In this document: piece after piece, positions 35,884 through 47,963 of the stretch
How the letters are laid out: each line of letters opens with the position of its first letter
Position numbering within the stretch: position 1 is the first letter of the stretch
Origin: Coprinellus micaceus
Lineage: Eukaryota > Basidiomycota > Agaricomycetes > Agaricales > Psathyrellaceae
Length of the DNA stretch: 64,000 nucleotides
Direction: 5' to 3'
Assembly: GCA_951394405.1 (NCBI GenBank)
Contig: OX596345.1
Location: 124,001-188,000 of the forward strand
Notes under the pieces: model-generated
Seen by the model: only the letters and a program-made list of their open reading frames with translations
Told to the model about the DNA's origin: nothing
The model's database searches: none
Program-made: the position numbers and the translations under genes

Positions 35884-37368
35884 ATGTCGTCCCCCTTCGA
35901 CCCCTCTGATTCAGGAGGATCGGCGCAAATCCCCCCCACTCCTATACAGGAGGTACGATGCTCCAGCAGTCCAAAGGTCGGCTGTGCTTATTCAATCGCT
36001 TTTTAGGTCCTCGCACGCGCCAAGGATAGTTCATTGGACGACATTAGTGAACTCATCGATCGAGTAAGGAGCGACTATCCCACGGCCAGCAAAGAGTTCC
36101 TGGAAACCATCTCCACGATCCTAGAAATTCCAGAGGACGTCCAAGGATTCGATCCAACTTTTCAAGATCTGGCAACCGTAGTCGTTGGGTTGGAAGTCCT
36201 CACTGAGATCGCTCGATGGTACGGGGCGGGCAACACCTCTTCCATCGACCCGAAGGTGCTTGTCACGGAAGCCCTCGCCAAGAAGTATCTATTCTGGTCT
36301 CTCATCCTCCTCCGCATCCCTGCAACACCAGCATCATCAAAGTTATGTCTCGAATTTTTGCCGCCTACGCAGCAACTGAGTCACTACCACCACGTCCCCG
36401 CGCTCTACAAGATGCTTTTCAACATACCCGGAATCACGTACCAGGACTTTCCACAAAGTCTGAGGCCCACCCTAATCAACATCGCCATTGTGTAGTGGAC
36501 CGCGCTCTCCGATGGTGAACCCCCAATGTACCCCATTGGGCGACCACATGGCGATCCCTCCGTCCCCTCTCTCGACGTATCCCTCTCCGCGTTCCTCGAA
36601 TTGCTGCGCCAGGACACCAAAGGCATGATCGCATCTATCATGGCTGGTGGCATTTGCACTCCGGAGATCTTCGTCCAGAGAACCCTTCAACGTGTGCGTC
36701 TTCTCCCAAAACTGAACTCCCTCCCTCATCTCTCTGACCTCCCACCGTGCACGGTGGAGGTCCACAATATGGGCATTCTTTGTGATATCGCTGGTATAGT
36801 GTGCACTCTGAGAAGCGCCTTCGGGACGTCTTCATGACGAAAGGGGCCCCAGGGATATTCATGAAAGCCTTTTCTACGTTAGGGGCAGCGTTGGAGGCAC
36901 GCTCTACTGCGAATGGGCCACAGAGCATCGAGACCCAGGAAGCCATGCAAATGGAAAGCCTCCTCCAGCTCTCCCAGAAGGTCATCGAGTGGGTCACCTC
37001 CGGCACCACCTCCGTCCTGCACCACATAAACGACGTCGTCAGCAATGGCGTCGTCCAACTCGTCGGTGGCGGTAAAGCCCTCCGTCCCAACGAACGGCTG
37101 GGTACCCTCGATAAGGTGTTCGAAGTCATCACCCTTTACGCACAGTTCCTTGATGTCTTTCCCTCGCTTTATAGGGAGACAATGGCGGTCCTTGGGCCAA
37201 GTTGTCCCCTTATCAAGCAGGGACTCATTCCCCGGAATGGGCACAAGGCTGGACAACTATCGTAACACCCCACGGAATCTCAATTTCAGCCTCGATATAG
37301 ATGGCTCCAACACCATTCAGCACTTCATCGGCAAAAACAGCAGGGTCCCGCTGTGTGACAACCTTAAG
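35360..37368 (+). repeat. Segmental duplication, right copy
   Basis: Inverted relative to 22753-24750. It starts in non-coding sequence and stops exactly where the MYND exon 2 donor would be (LCDNLK/GTATTC), so the finger and C-terminal exons are missing. Confidence 0.8.
35884..37368 (+). pseudogene. MYND clade II pseudogene (copy of MYND 2)
   Basis: Exon 1 (35884-35952, MSSPFDPSDSGGS) and exon 2 (from 36007) align closely with MYND 2. Lesions: TAG at 36493-36495 where MYND 2 has Trp; a one-base deletion near 36800 (MYND 2 reads ATACTCATGCAC, this copy ATAGTGTGCAC); and a second frameshift between about 37190 and 37265. The alignment resumes in a third frame (NLNFSLDIDGSNTIQHFIG, PLCDNLK) and stops at 37368. 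I see no CxxC...YC finger in any frame of the next 1 kb. The gene cannot make the family protein. Confidence 0.9.
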
Positions 37369-38285
37369 GTATTCTTGATCACTCTCCTGCAATCGTAATC
37401 CGTTGGGTTTCTCTGCACTGGTCTGTCTTCGTTGTTGATGGGCCCGCACAGTTGCTGGGTGTGGTTCCTCTTTGGAGATCATCGCATTCTGCCCTGCATC
37501 ACTCGTTCCTCAGAGGATATGGATGGTCATATTTTGAAGTGTAATGGCGCTGGTACAGATTGTATGGAAACCCCGTGGGTCGTTATCCATGAATCTAGTG
37601 GTTATTGTCATCTTCCTCGGTTAGAAGTTATCCGAACTGATGATCGCCCCGCCATTTTCAGTGACTGTGTGAAGACAGACTTGCTCCTCACTAGCAGAAA
37701 ACGGGTCATCTGGAACCGATTCAGGCTGTATCAAGAAAGACGACTGAATGGAGTGAAGATTATCTACTTGTTTACGCGCGTGTAAGTACTCCCGGCGACA
37801 TTCTCCAATGTTTCGTCCTGACTCGCACCTTCTCAGGCCGCTTTGGTTTTTTGGGTCCATCAACGGATTCGATAAAGCCCCATCGTGAATGTGCCTCTTC
37901 CCTCTTCTTCCTAAGCCTCGCCGTCATATTGAAGACGCTATCTGGTACCAACCCGCTCGTCGCGCCATTCATGTGATGATGCCGGCGCCTGTCACCATTG
38001 ACAGGGGCTATTTCTCCCAAAAAAAGGCCAGCCGCGGCTCAGTTTGGCCAGGGGTTGGTGATGACGAGAATCGTGTTTCATCATATCCGCTGGCTTACTT
38101 GGTCCCCATTCAATTGACCCCGAATTCATCTCAAATCTTGCGCATAACCTGGGTGTCTGACAGATCCTCCCTCGAGATTCCAGCATGTCAACCCTAACAC
38201 CGACAGGGTGAAATGGTATAAAACTGTGTACTCGTGGGCCTCTTCCCTCATCTCCCTCACTCCTCTACCCGAATACCCGCCTGCT
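37369..38285. other. Intergenic
   Basis: No gene. The ORF at 37432-37785 lacks MYND cysteine spacing and is unrelated to the lost pseudogene exons. Promoter of the oxidoreductase at the right end. Confidence 0.5.
38217..38222 (+). promoter_or_regulatory. TATA-like box of the AIF/FSP1-like gene
   Basis: TATAAA 64 bp before the ATG at 38286. Confidence 0.4.
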
Positions 38286-39627
38286 ATGTCGAAAGAGCGC
38301 CAGAACATTGTCATCCTTGGTGCAGGCGCATACGGCGTCGCCACTGCTCGCGAAATCGCGCCAAAGCTCGACGCGACTCGTTACCGCCTCATCGTTATCA
38401 ACCCTCGACCATACTATGTCCACCTCCCAGGATTCGTTCGGACGTCCGTGACCGCAGAGGGCAACCTCGAGGAACAAGTCCTCATGGAATACGGCAACTT
38501 CCTCAACGGCAGGGGCGAGCTCAAGGTCGGGAAGGTCGCATCGTTTACGTCGACGAAGGATGGAGGGGAGGTTGTCTTGAGCAGTGGGGAAAAAGTGCCT
38601 TACTCGGTCCTCGTTCTCGCCCCTGGGTCGCTTTGGGAGGGTCCCCTTGGGTTGCCTGACCAGCCTGAGGAGGTGACCCAGCACATCAGTGAGTGGCGGG
38701 GGAAGATTGAGAAAGCCGACTCTATCCTCCTTGCTGGCGGAGGATCTGTTGGTATCGGTGAGTACACGCCTTCCCTGGCTGCTATCTTATTCAAACCGCC
38801 CACTAGAGTTTGCGGGAGAGATCAAGGACTTCTTCCCAGTACGTTGATCGCCCTCGGACGAGCGCTACGACGACTGACCAATCCGTTTGTTCACAGCGGA
38901 AAAGCGTCACTATCGTGCACGGTCAAGACCAGTTCATCAACGACACCTACCCCCAGAAGTTCCGAACCAAAGCACTCCAGCGAATTCAGAAGACCGGAAC
39001 TGAGGTCGTTCTGGGAGACTACGTCGACATCATGGAGCCAAGCGAGGACGGCACAGTGACGACACGGAAAGGAAAGAAAATCAAAGCTTCATTAATCGTG
39101 CGTACTACCTATATTTCCTCCCTCAAGATTATGGCTGAAAGGTAGTTGCACGTAGATCCCCACCCGAGGAGGACGTCCCAATACCTCGGTCATCGCAAGC
39201 TCTCTCGGCGCCGAAGTCCTCACCCCCTCTGGCAACGTCAAGGTCCAGCCCACCCTCCAAGTTCCCAACCATCCCCGCATATTCGCGGCTGGCGACATCA
39301 TCGACTGGAAGGAGCAGAAGCAGGCGGGAAAGGCCGGAGGTCATGCATCCACCATCGCCAAGAACGTCTTCGCTCTCCTCTCCAATAGCCCAGTATCTAC
39401 ACCGTACAAAGGCTCCCCCGAAATGATCGTGGTGACGGTTGGAAGGGTGAGTCTTCTATTTATCCACAATTCAGAGCTCTTTGCTAATACCCAAGTAGAC
39501 TGGCGGCCTTGCGTACATGGGCATCCTGTGGGGTGTCATGTTTGGAGACTGGTTTTCAGCCAAGGTTAAGTCGAAAACCTTGCTCGTTGAAATGATGAAG
39601 GGGAAGTTTGAGCTAGGGAAGCAGTGA
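38286..39627 (+). CDS. AIF/FSP1 (AIFM2)-like NAD(P)H-FAD oxidoreductase
   Basis: Five exons (38286-38757, 38807-38838, 38897-39097, 39156-39446, 39499-39627) give 374 residues. FAD-binding motif VILGAGAYGVATA (G12, G14, G17), second nucleotide site ILLAGGGSVGIEFAGEIKDF across the first intron (about 146-165), and RIFAAGDIIDW, the FAD-contacting GD motif. Pyridine-nucleotide-disulphide fold; it lacks the redox-active CxxxxC pair of disulphide reductases, which fits the AIF/FSP1/NDH-2 side of the superfamily. Such proteins reduce quinones or act in redox stress, often at membranes. The start is the ATG at 38286, just before the Rossmann motif, since the upstream in-frame start is GTG. Exact substrate not known. 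Confidence 0.9.
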
Positions 39628-39868
39628 ACCGTTCGATCTATGTTTTGATCATTCCTTCGACCTGCGACTCCGATTTCATGTTTCTCATCTGCGGCATGCT
39701 TTCCTCTTGGCGTTCTCGTTGCGATCTTCTAATACTATACCCGTTTCCCTGTTGTGTCTTACAATTGTGGTGGCATTATACGTACGTTACACATGCCTGT
39801 CCTATTCTCTCATAATACTTGAACAAGTACGGAAAATATACAAATAATCGGTACATACAAACCAAACC

Positions 39869-41792
39869 TCACACCGAGGTCGCCTCTGGAGCGAATGTCG
39901 TCGAAATCGCCCCGCAGCCATCCACCATGGTCGCGGTCGCTGGGCCCTCTTGCACAGGGTTGCAACCCGGGAGCTTCTCAAGGTCTACGCAGAGGGCCAG
40001 TCAGTCAAACGACAGGGGACGTAGAGAACAGAATATATCTGTACTCACACTGCCCTTCGACAACTTCATCCACCCTCGAACTCTGAACGCACTTGTTTAT
40101 CTCTTCGTCAGAAAGAATGGTCAGCTCGGGGCACGCCTCGGGCCAGCCAAAGTTGTCGCGGCAGTTGTCCATAGCTCGTTGAAGGGAGTCGCCTTGCCAC
40201 CCGAAGACGTAGTCACCGTGCTGCCCAAAGCCAGTCCTACACGAGGTTGGCGCGTCAACTATTTGAAGCGGGAATGTGCAACGGAAAGAACCCACGGGTC
40301 GCCCATGCTCAGAACAAGAGGCTGGCTACCGTCGGTCGGCCAGTCATCCTTGAAGACCTCGGTATCCCAGTATGTCTCGTAGAACACCATAGGGACGCGA
40401 ACCGGGTGAGTGGATGGGCACGTTCCGTTGTAGAAGAAGATACTCGCGTTGGGGTTCACCTTGGCACCTTGCATGAACGCCATGTGGGACTGAAATAGAT
40501 GTGAGATATACAGAGCAAGTTACGAGCAACTAGAGACGTACGTGGTGGTCAGGCGTATCAAGATTCTTCCCGTCCCAGCATCTAAGAAAGACCGGTCAGC
40601 CGCCGTGAACATACCACGGCGAGGATTTGGGGCTCACGAAGGGAAGTAGATGTTCGCCCGGATGCCCTTCGGGCACCTCTTCGGCGGTAGGCTAACTGTA
40701 TCGTACGGCCCAGCACCAGGAGCAAACCTACCATCAAGGTAAGTCTCACTCGGCCATACGACGCAGGAGGTATACACACGAGTTATCAGGTCCGAAGAAG
40801 TCGCCCGTCTCCCAGCACCTGAAGGATAAGGCATATGCCTCGGGTGAATCCAAGTCCAGAGTGCCTTTGGGGTCGTTCTTGGGCGCCTTTTGGCGAGCAC
40901 GGAGCATTGGGTCGCCTACGATCATTCGGAAGCCCTGACGTTGCTGGTGAGCACAAGCGTGAGTAGAGTGGAGAAAAGAAACGTACTGGAGGGAACGCGG
41001 TGACTTTGGCGTCGACGCCCGGAGGCTGGAGATAGTAGATCGTCATGCCACCGTTAGGACCGCCGATGTAGTGATTAGGGATTTGGGGAACCTATGAGGG
41101 CCGAACGGCGGTATGTTAGCGCGCTCCTCGCAGTTAGGCATGACGACCTTGGAAGGTAGACCATTCAGAAACAAGTTATCAAACAATCATCGCTTAAAGT
41201 AACCTGTGATAGGTCCCCAAGCTCCGATAAATCCCAAAACACCATCACAATTGACAAACCCCAGCCCAGCGTATCCACGAACGTGACGAACTGCACTCAC
41301 CCTGAGGAAGCTACCATTCGTGTGCTTGAAGTACATGACCGCGGTCCAGTAGTTCGAGAGGTCTTCCTTGAAGCGACAGGTAGTGCAGGTTGCGAGGTTG
41401 GGGAGGTCGAGTGCAGGGTCCATCGTAAGGTTGAATCTGGCGTCAGACAGTCAATATATTCGGCTGCGAAAAGGCGGTATCGGCAGGACGTACGCATTCT
41501 ACGAGCAGACGTGGATAAGGGGCGAGGTCAGCGATGACATGTGATGACAGGTAAATGCAATGGCGTACCCCTCCAATAATCTGGTGAACGTGTGGTGCTA
41601 CTTGCCCTGGCGTGACAAGGCTGCTTTGTGTTAGCATATCGAGTGTAGCAAGGTTGGGTATAGCACTCACGGGTCGAAGCGTTGAGTGACGAGCTGAGAG
41701 CAACCGAATCGCAAGATCGCATGGCTCTGCAGGGCCAGGAGGGAGACCACACTCGCCGCAGTCAGCGAGCGAAGGCCAGAGAACTTGAGCAT
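39869..41792 (-). CDS. Secreted DUF1996 protein 1
   Basis: Many-exon gene starting at the ATG at 41792 and ending at 39869. Signal peptide SLTAASVVSLLALQSHA, then RFGCSQLVTQRFDP and the DUF1996 start VTPGQVAPHVHQIIGG. A five-base micro-exon (AATGC) flanked by GT-AG introns leads into FNLTMDPALDLP. Further exons give CTTCRFKEDLSNYWTAVMYF, VPQIPNHYIGG, GGMTIYYLQP, GFRMIVGDP, SFRCWET, IRANIYFPS, CWDGKN, SHMAF, YETYWDTEVF, GFGQHGDYVFGW and a short tail. Complete family sequence. DUF1996 proteins are secreted fungal proteins of unknown activity with conserved His and Cys. Two exon borders (near 40,600-40,800) are approximate. Confidence 0.85.
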
Positions 41793-42227
41793 CCTGATCT
41801 GTGAGTGTTCTGTGAGTTGAAGGTCAGTCGGGAATGTACTGGACAACGGCGGTCAACCAGGTCAGGAGATATATGCAAGAAGATCCTTGGTATTTAGGGC
41901 TCGACACCTTGCGGCTCCGAAGTTCAGGAAGAAGGTTTTAGGATGAACGATCATACATGATTGCTTTTCTTGCTATCAGTGGCTCGCCGAACAGAAGAAG
42001 GCGAGGGATATACAACCAATCAGATTCGAGGTGCAACGCAAGTCCGTCGTTACGAGAAAGAAGGGGCGGAAATGAATGGGTAAGGCGCCTGACCTCGCAG
42101 AATCTCGGCGCGGAGAAAAGAGAATAGAACGAGAAGATCTTCGTGCTCCACAGCGCCTTGAAGAAATAGTTAGCAAGGATAGTGCGAGGGAAACATAGCA
42201 AGAACGAAAATTTACACACCTGGCCAA
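41793..42227. other. Intergenic, 435 bp
   Basis: Promoter of DUF1996-1 and 3' side of the DUF8021 gene. The minus ORFs at 41938-42231 are unsupported. Confidence 0.5.
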
Positions 42228-43004
42228 TCAATCGCGGGGACCGGTCACCGACATGGTGTGCACAAATCGCAACTTTCCGCCCTCGACCCTAAACTCATGA
42301 CTATCCGGGATCTTGTTCATCCCAAAGTCGACGAACACGTCCACACTGCCCACTGTCTCGTCGAACACGTAGCGCCTATTCACGATCGGGACGCCCGTCG
42401 GCACTCCGACATTGCACGTATCGTTAGGCAAGCCTTGCCCTGAGTACAAGCCTCCCTCCAACCTGGCACATGGTGTGCCCCAGGGAACGACGACGGATGG
42501 GTCGTTGAATAGATCCAGGTATGCATCTGCCGCGGCCTGAATCGTAGCCCTCGTGTCCCTCTGCTCCTCCGGAATGACGAACCAGTCCTCCCGAGAGGCG
42601 TAGTAGAATGTCCCGGTGGCGTTGAAGAGCCAGTCGTCTGAATCGGTGACGATTGAGTCGATGTTCGTGATTTGGGACCCGTCGGGAGTGAATTTAATCT
42701 GGGTTCCGATGACATAGGGATGCGAGGGATCCGTGACGACGTATTCGGTGAACGTCGAACAGGCCGTCGTGTCGTGGAGGCTCTTGCTATAGTCGATCTT
42801 CAGAGGTTGGCTGATGAGGCCTGTACTGATATTGACTGGGCGGAAGTTCTCCGTATACGAGGCCGATGAGGCTGTCGTGACGAATTCGCCGCTGGCTTGT
42901 GCAATGATGTATTCGCTGGTGTACTGCTGGAGCTTCGAGTAGGTGCATTGAGAGAGGGCTGAGGAGATGAGAGTCGCGCAGATGACGAGAGTAAGCTTCA
43001 ACAT
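42228..43004 (-). CDS. Secreted DUF8021-type protein
   Basis: Single exon, 258 residues, ATG at 43004. Signal peptide LTLVICATLISSALS. The motifs YTENFRPVNISTG, KIDYSKSLHDTTACSTFTE and CNVGVPTGVPIVNRRYV match the secreted fungal family I know as DUF8021, an NTF2-like small protein of unknown activity. The five or so cysteines include CARLEGG and DTCNVG. No intron, unlike its neighbours. It lies between two DUF1996 genes, but no functional link is visible. Confidence 0.75.
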   Translation of the reverse strand: MLKLTLVICATLISSALSQCTYSKLQQYTSEYIIAQASGEFVTTASSASYTENFRPVNISTGLISQPLKIDYSKSLHDTTACSTFTEYVVTDPSHPYVIGTQIKFTPDGSQITNIDSIVTDSDDWLFNATGTFYYASREDWFVIPEEQRDTRATIQAAADAYLDLFNDPSVVVPWGTPCARLEGGLYSGQGLPNDTCNVGVPTGVPIVNRRYVFDETVGSVDVFVDFGMNKIPDSHEFRVEGGKLRFVHTMSVTGPRD

Positions 43005-43841
43005 ATTGCTGCAGTGAACGAATTCATCGAACTGACCTAAGCTCTTTAAGCCCCCAGGACAAATTCTCCGGAGAACGTCAAGAACCAGGCAGTTCTTTCG
43101 TCATGGGTCGAAGGATGCCGTGTTCAAATTCTTCCACCTTTTGCAAGCCGACGAACGGCGTCCTCACTGGAGTATAGCGCCGAAGGACCTGAGTATGACT
43201 TGAGTGGGGGATTGTTTCCACCTTCCCCAAGACATAAGATCTGGAGCCCAAGCAGGTGTTAGAGAGAAGAAAGACCTCGTTAAGCGGGAACGCACGATAA
43301 GAGGCCTTCGACCTCGAGTACTTGTGGCATTGGATACACTAAGAGCATGGTACGAGCGGTACGATGGAGGCCATCTGTCTCCCTTGAAGATGTCCAGCAA
43401 CTTTGACCGGATGTGGGGAGGGTACGGTTAGGAGAGGAGCCTGAGATCAGTATCAACGATCCAAGCAACCACACGTGTTTGTCAATAGCTTGCCATACAA
43501 TCAGAGGAAATCGCAGTATAAATAACGAACATTGATCCTGGCTTCTTGAGCCGAACTTCCATGGCCCGGCGCTTCCTGGAATTCGACGTCGTTTGAACCA
43601 TTTTCCCTAATCCTCGGGGCCAACGAGCTTCCCAATCCTGCGATTGGTCGAAGCATCCTCCCCTACCATTCAATGAAGCTCCAACTTCTATCGAACGGGG
43701 TTCCAGGTGTTAGAAGGGGCGGCCATGACATTGAGGTCACGGAGGAAGTGCTCACCGTGAAGCACTCGGCGAATACAATATTCGCTTAAATGGCTCGTTG
43801 CACTACCAGGGCCCGGGAGTAATGGTTATCGTTCGAACACC
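43005..43841. other. Intergenic, divergent promoters of DUF8021 and DUF1996-2
   Basis: 837 bp, no gene. The ORFs at 43164-43673 have no family support. Confidence 0.5.
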
Positions 43842-45504
43842 ATGCCTCTCTGGTTGCTCTTTCTGGCCAGCTCGATTGTGCTGCCTGCGCACGCTCTCCT
43901 ACGGTTTGGATGTTCTCAGTTGGTAACACAACGATTCGACCCGTAAGTAATGCTCGAGCACCTCTGTTGTGATTATTTTTCTCACTTTAATGTCCTTAGG
44001 TTGGTCACACCTGGGATTGTTTCTCCACACGTCCACCAGATCATCGGCGGGGTACGTCGAGCCCCATTTTCTTCTTGGGCGGTAGCTGACCCTCTGCACG
44101 CAGAATGCCTTCAATTTGTCGATGGATCCTAGTCTGGACATACCGTCTATCGCAAGCTGCACGACATGCCGTTTCAAGGAGGACAAGTCCAATTACTGGA
44201 CCGCTGTGATGTACTTCAAGCATACCAATGGAAGTTACATTCGAGTATGGACGCCCTCATTTCTGTTCCTTCAGACTAGCTCGCAATTTACGCCTTCCAG
44301 GTCCCACAGATCCCTAATCACTTCATCGGATCCACGGACGGCGGCATGACAGTTTACTACGTCCAACCTGGCGGGCAGAAAGTCACCGCATTTCCAAAGG
44401 TAAGGCTACCCTCGCACTCCTCTCTCTTCACCCAAGATTAATGAAATAAACACCCTTTCTCGGAAACAGGGATTCAGAATGATCACAGGCGACCCCTCAA
44501 TCCGACTCTCCGATCCCTCTGACCCCGCCAAAGTCGCTTCGTGGGCGGTCTCCTTCCGATGCTGGGACTCCCCTGATCCGTTTGGGCCCTCGAACACCTA
44601 CCCACCCGGCGCGGGACAGTACGATACCATCCACCTTCCCCAGAGGAAGTGTAATGGCGGCATCAGGAGTAACATCTTCTTCCCTTCGTGCGTATGGTGT
44701 CTTCCCCCTCTACCCACAGCTAACAACTCTTGCAGCTGCTGGGATGGCAAGAACGTCGACACTCCCGACCATAGCGTAGGTTTTTAACCCTCTGGGATTC
44801 TCATTCTTCCGAGGGCTCATTGAATTGGTGCGCCTATCAGAGCCACATGGCCTTCCCTCTCGGTACCGTCAACCCGAACATCGGAATCCTCGGATTTTCG
44901 GGCAACGGTTGCCCCGCCTCTCACCCCGTTCGCATGCCAAACGTCCTGTACGAGACCTACTGGGACACCGCCAAGTTCAACGACCTTTGGCCTGCGGATG
45001 GCGAGCAGCCGCTGGTGCTCAGCATGGGTGATCCGTACGTAGCATTCCCCCTTCTCAGGGGCGCCCCGTGTTGAAGCCACGCTCACCCTGCATGGATCTC
45101 CTCGTAGAACCGGCTTTGGACAACACGGCGATTACCTCTTCGGATGGGAAGGCGACTCCCTGCAACGCGCGATGGATAACTGCCTCGACGGTTTCGGGTG
45201 GCCCGAAGCCTGCTCAACCGAGCTCACGCTCCAGACTGATGAAGAGATGAACGCGTGCAGGCAGGCTGTCAAGGTCCCGGAGAGTGTAGGAGAGGGCGAA
45301 TGTGAGTGATTCTGGATACTGTCGATTTGCTGTCGATGGCAATGGGGCTATGCGACTGACGATATCGAATGAACACCAGATATCAAGGCGCTTCCGGGGT
45401 GCAACCCCCTGCAGTACGGGCCTGGGCCTGCGACGATGGTTGAGGGGTGTGCCGCTGTTTCGACGACTGTTGCTCGCGCAGCGTCCGCCCCTACACCGGC
45501 TTGA
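43842..45504 (+). CDS. Secreted DUF1996 protein 2
   Basis: Paralogue of the minus-strand gene at 39.9-41.8 kb. Starts MPLWLLFLASSIVLPAHA (signal), then RFGCSQLVTQRFDP and VTPGIVSPHVHQIIGG. Next exon AATGCCTTC... gives NAFNLSMDPSLDIP without the extra intron of paralogue 1. Then CTTCRFKEDKSNYWTAVMYF, VPQIPNHFIGS, GGMTVYYVQPGG, GFRMITGDP, SFRCWDSPDPF, CWDGKNVDTPDHS, SHMAFPLG, YETYWDTAKF, GFGQHGDYLFGWEGD. The last exon is YIKALPGCNPLQYGPGP, ending APTPA at 45504. All introns are short GT-AG. Complete, no lesions seen. Activity unknown. Confidence 0.87.
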
Positions 45505-45847
45505 CCCTGGCTGTGGGGAGCTACATGACAAGGCCACAGAGCAAATGGAAGCATGTGATGCAAGATATTCGACTACGTTTTCTTCCACCGACATTGAAAT
45601 TTCATCTACTCTCATGATCGTAGTGCATAGCCTCTAATCGGTGGTTTTTTCCGACGTAATCCCCCTCTTCAACCTACGAACTTGGTAAGAAAAGCGGGAC
45701 CCCGGAAACAGAACTTCGACTCACCCAGTGTGGGTTCAACTTCAAACCCTCCCGTGCAAGCTGAAAGGTGTTTACATGATGACATCCCGTTGAAATTTAG
45801 CGAGCGAGGTCCAGTTAACCTCAAAATGGCTCAATTGAGCTTTGAAA
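45505..45847. other. Convergent intergenic, 343 bp
   Basis: 3' ends of DUF1996-2 and MYND 4. No feature. Confidence 0.5.
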
Positions 45848-47963
45848 CTAGACATCGGACCCGGAACCAGATTCTGAGCCGTCACCCTTGATCTTCACAC
45901 TACGCAACACGTCAAATGATGCTACAGGTGATGAAATATGGCCCACTCACCCTCGACGAGGTATGCTGTAAATTGCCTCGAATTTATCTGCCATCTTCTT
46001 AAACAGGACAGGAAGGTAGATCTCCTCGTCTGGGCCATGTGGAAAGACGCCCTCAGCCAACCGCATGTCAGAGTCCATCGAACCGGAGAGAAATTCCTCC
46101 GCAAGCGCCCTAAGTCGAGGACTGAGATATTCCTGGCGGAACTCCAGACCCACAGTCGTCCAGACAGTCTCAGGTTTATCTTTGTTCTTGACTCTGTAGA
46201 TCGCGATCCGGTCCTTCGCCGTGGTGCAGTCGATCGTTGAGATGTATGTATTGGGAGGTGCCCCGTTTCTGGCCTTCTCCACCTGATCGAAGTGGGTGGT
46301 ATAGAGGGTTTCGAGATGGCGGAGGTGATACGCTCGTGATGTATGACTGTACCATGCTCCAGCATCGCGCTGGTCTGACATGGGGCGTTAGCCTGGATGA
46401 ATTTCTGAGCGAGGACGGCTTGCCGAGCTTACCAAAGTGATCTTTTCGTGCGTGTGTGCATTCGGAGTGATGTTGGCGTATCCAGTCCAGTCGCTGGCAA
46501 TGCTCAGAGCAATAGACAACTGACGAGCACCGTGAGCATTGTTGTGACGTCGACCCCAGTACTCGGTTGGTTCCATCGCACTGATCAGAAGGAGTGGATC
46601 AGCGTCTGGGTTCTGCCTGTAAAATCGACTGGCTTACAGATGGGTTATCGCATGTGCTGAAGTCGTCTAATTCTGACCATTTCTCGTGCAGCTCCCCCCT
46701 CCTATTCGTGGAAATCCAGAACTCCTTCCAGTGGATACCGACATCTGTTGTATCCTGGGCCTTGATCAACTCGTCTGTATCTAGATCACTGCGAGCTTCG
46801 ACAAGGCGCTTAAGGACACGAGGGAACACCGTGTAAGCACCCAATCCCAGCAAAGCTTCCGTGACCTGGTTCTTCTGCTCGATGTCGCGTGGCACAAGGC
46901 CAGTGGTGACGAATGAGATCGTCGCCTCAAACTTCGCCTTGGCAAGGTCAGCCCAGTTCTGAGCGACGCGAGATTTCTCCCGGGATAGGATGATCGTGAT
47001 GTAGTATACAGGTTCAGCGAGATCCTTGAGCGACTTGCGGTATCGAGGCGATCGCTTGAGAGTGACTGCGAGGTCGTAGAGCAGGCCGCCGAACTGGACG
47101 AGATACTCGGACTCCACCAAAGCCCATCGCAGTTCGGCATTGTCCGATGTCATGATTCTTCCCAAGAAATCGACGAGGTGCTTCACATAGGATAGCACTG
47201 CTGGGCGGTACCCACCCGCCCGAACAATGTCTCGCAGGGTGACAGCTCTGCCAGTCATGGCAGCTGCAAACAGAATGACGTTGGTGGAGACGATGGCATC
47301 GATGAGGGCGTCTCGCGCTTTGAAGATATACACGAACCTCCTGATGGCCCCGAGAATTGAATCTTCTTCTGCATCGAGGTCAATGATGAAACTCAGCTCC
47401 CTGCTTTCAGTCGGATCCTGCGTCGTCCAGAGGATGCATAGGCAGTCAACGAAAGCTGGCGTCTCCATAAACGCGTAGGCCACCCTGGGGTCTATGCTGA
47501 CCAACATCGTCAGACTCTTCGCACTGCTGAGAGCGCGTTTGCGCATCTCTTCAGGAGCGACGCCTGACGGCTCATCCTCCACAAGAAGCTTTATCCAGCC
47601 GCATATTCCCTCTCGGACCGTGATGATGCCGTTAACGAGTGCCTCCTTGAACGTAGGAGGCTTCATATGACATAAAGCCCCAGCCTGCAAAACGAAGCCA
47701 AGGCATGCGATCGCGGCGGCCTCGACGTTACTGTCCCACTTCTCTCCGTATCGGTCGGGCACCAGGTCAGGTTTCAACCCGTTCAAGGCCAGCTCTATAT
47801 GCTGAACGGTGTAGTTCTGCGGATCGACTGTATCCAGGACCTCCCTGATACTCCCGTACAACTGAGGTGGCATTTCAGCGCAGTTGCTGCGAGGATTCGG
47901 ACAGTTAAGACTCACCCTACGGCTGGGAGGAGGCTGTGATCTTTTCTGGACTTTGCTGGGCAT
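45848..47963 (-). CDS. MYND zinc-finger protein 4 (clade I)
   Basis: Five exons (47963-47916, 47861-46638, 46580-46433, 46374-45951, 45899-45848) give 631 residues. It begins MPSKVQKRSQPPPSRR, then a 54-nt intron of length divisible by three, then a helical domain (EGICGWIKLLVEDE, FIIDLDAEEDSILGAIRRF). MYND finger at about 419-466: TCDNPSC, CSRC, VVYCSEHC, DWIRQHHSEC; all ligands are present. The C-terminal region has WYSHTSRAYHLRHLE and ends YSIPRRG plus a short spliced tail. It matches MYND 1 in intron positions and motifs. The next gene upstream on the same strand is a small membrane protein like that beside MYND 1. Role unknown. Confidence 0.84.
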
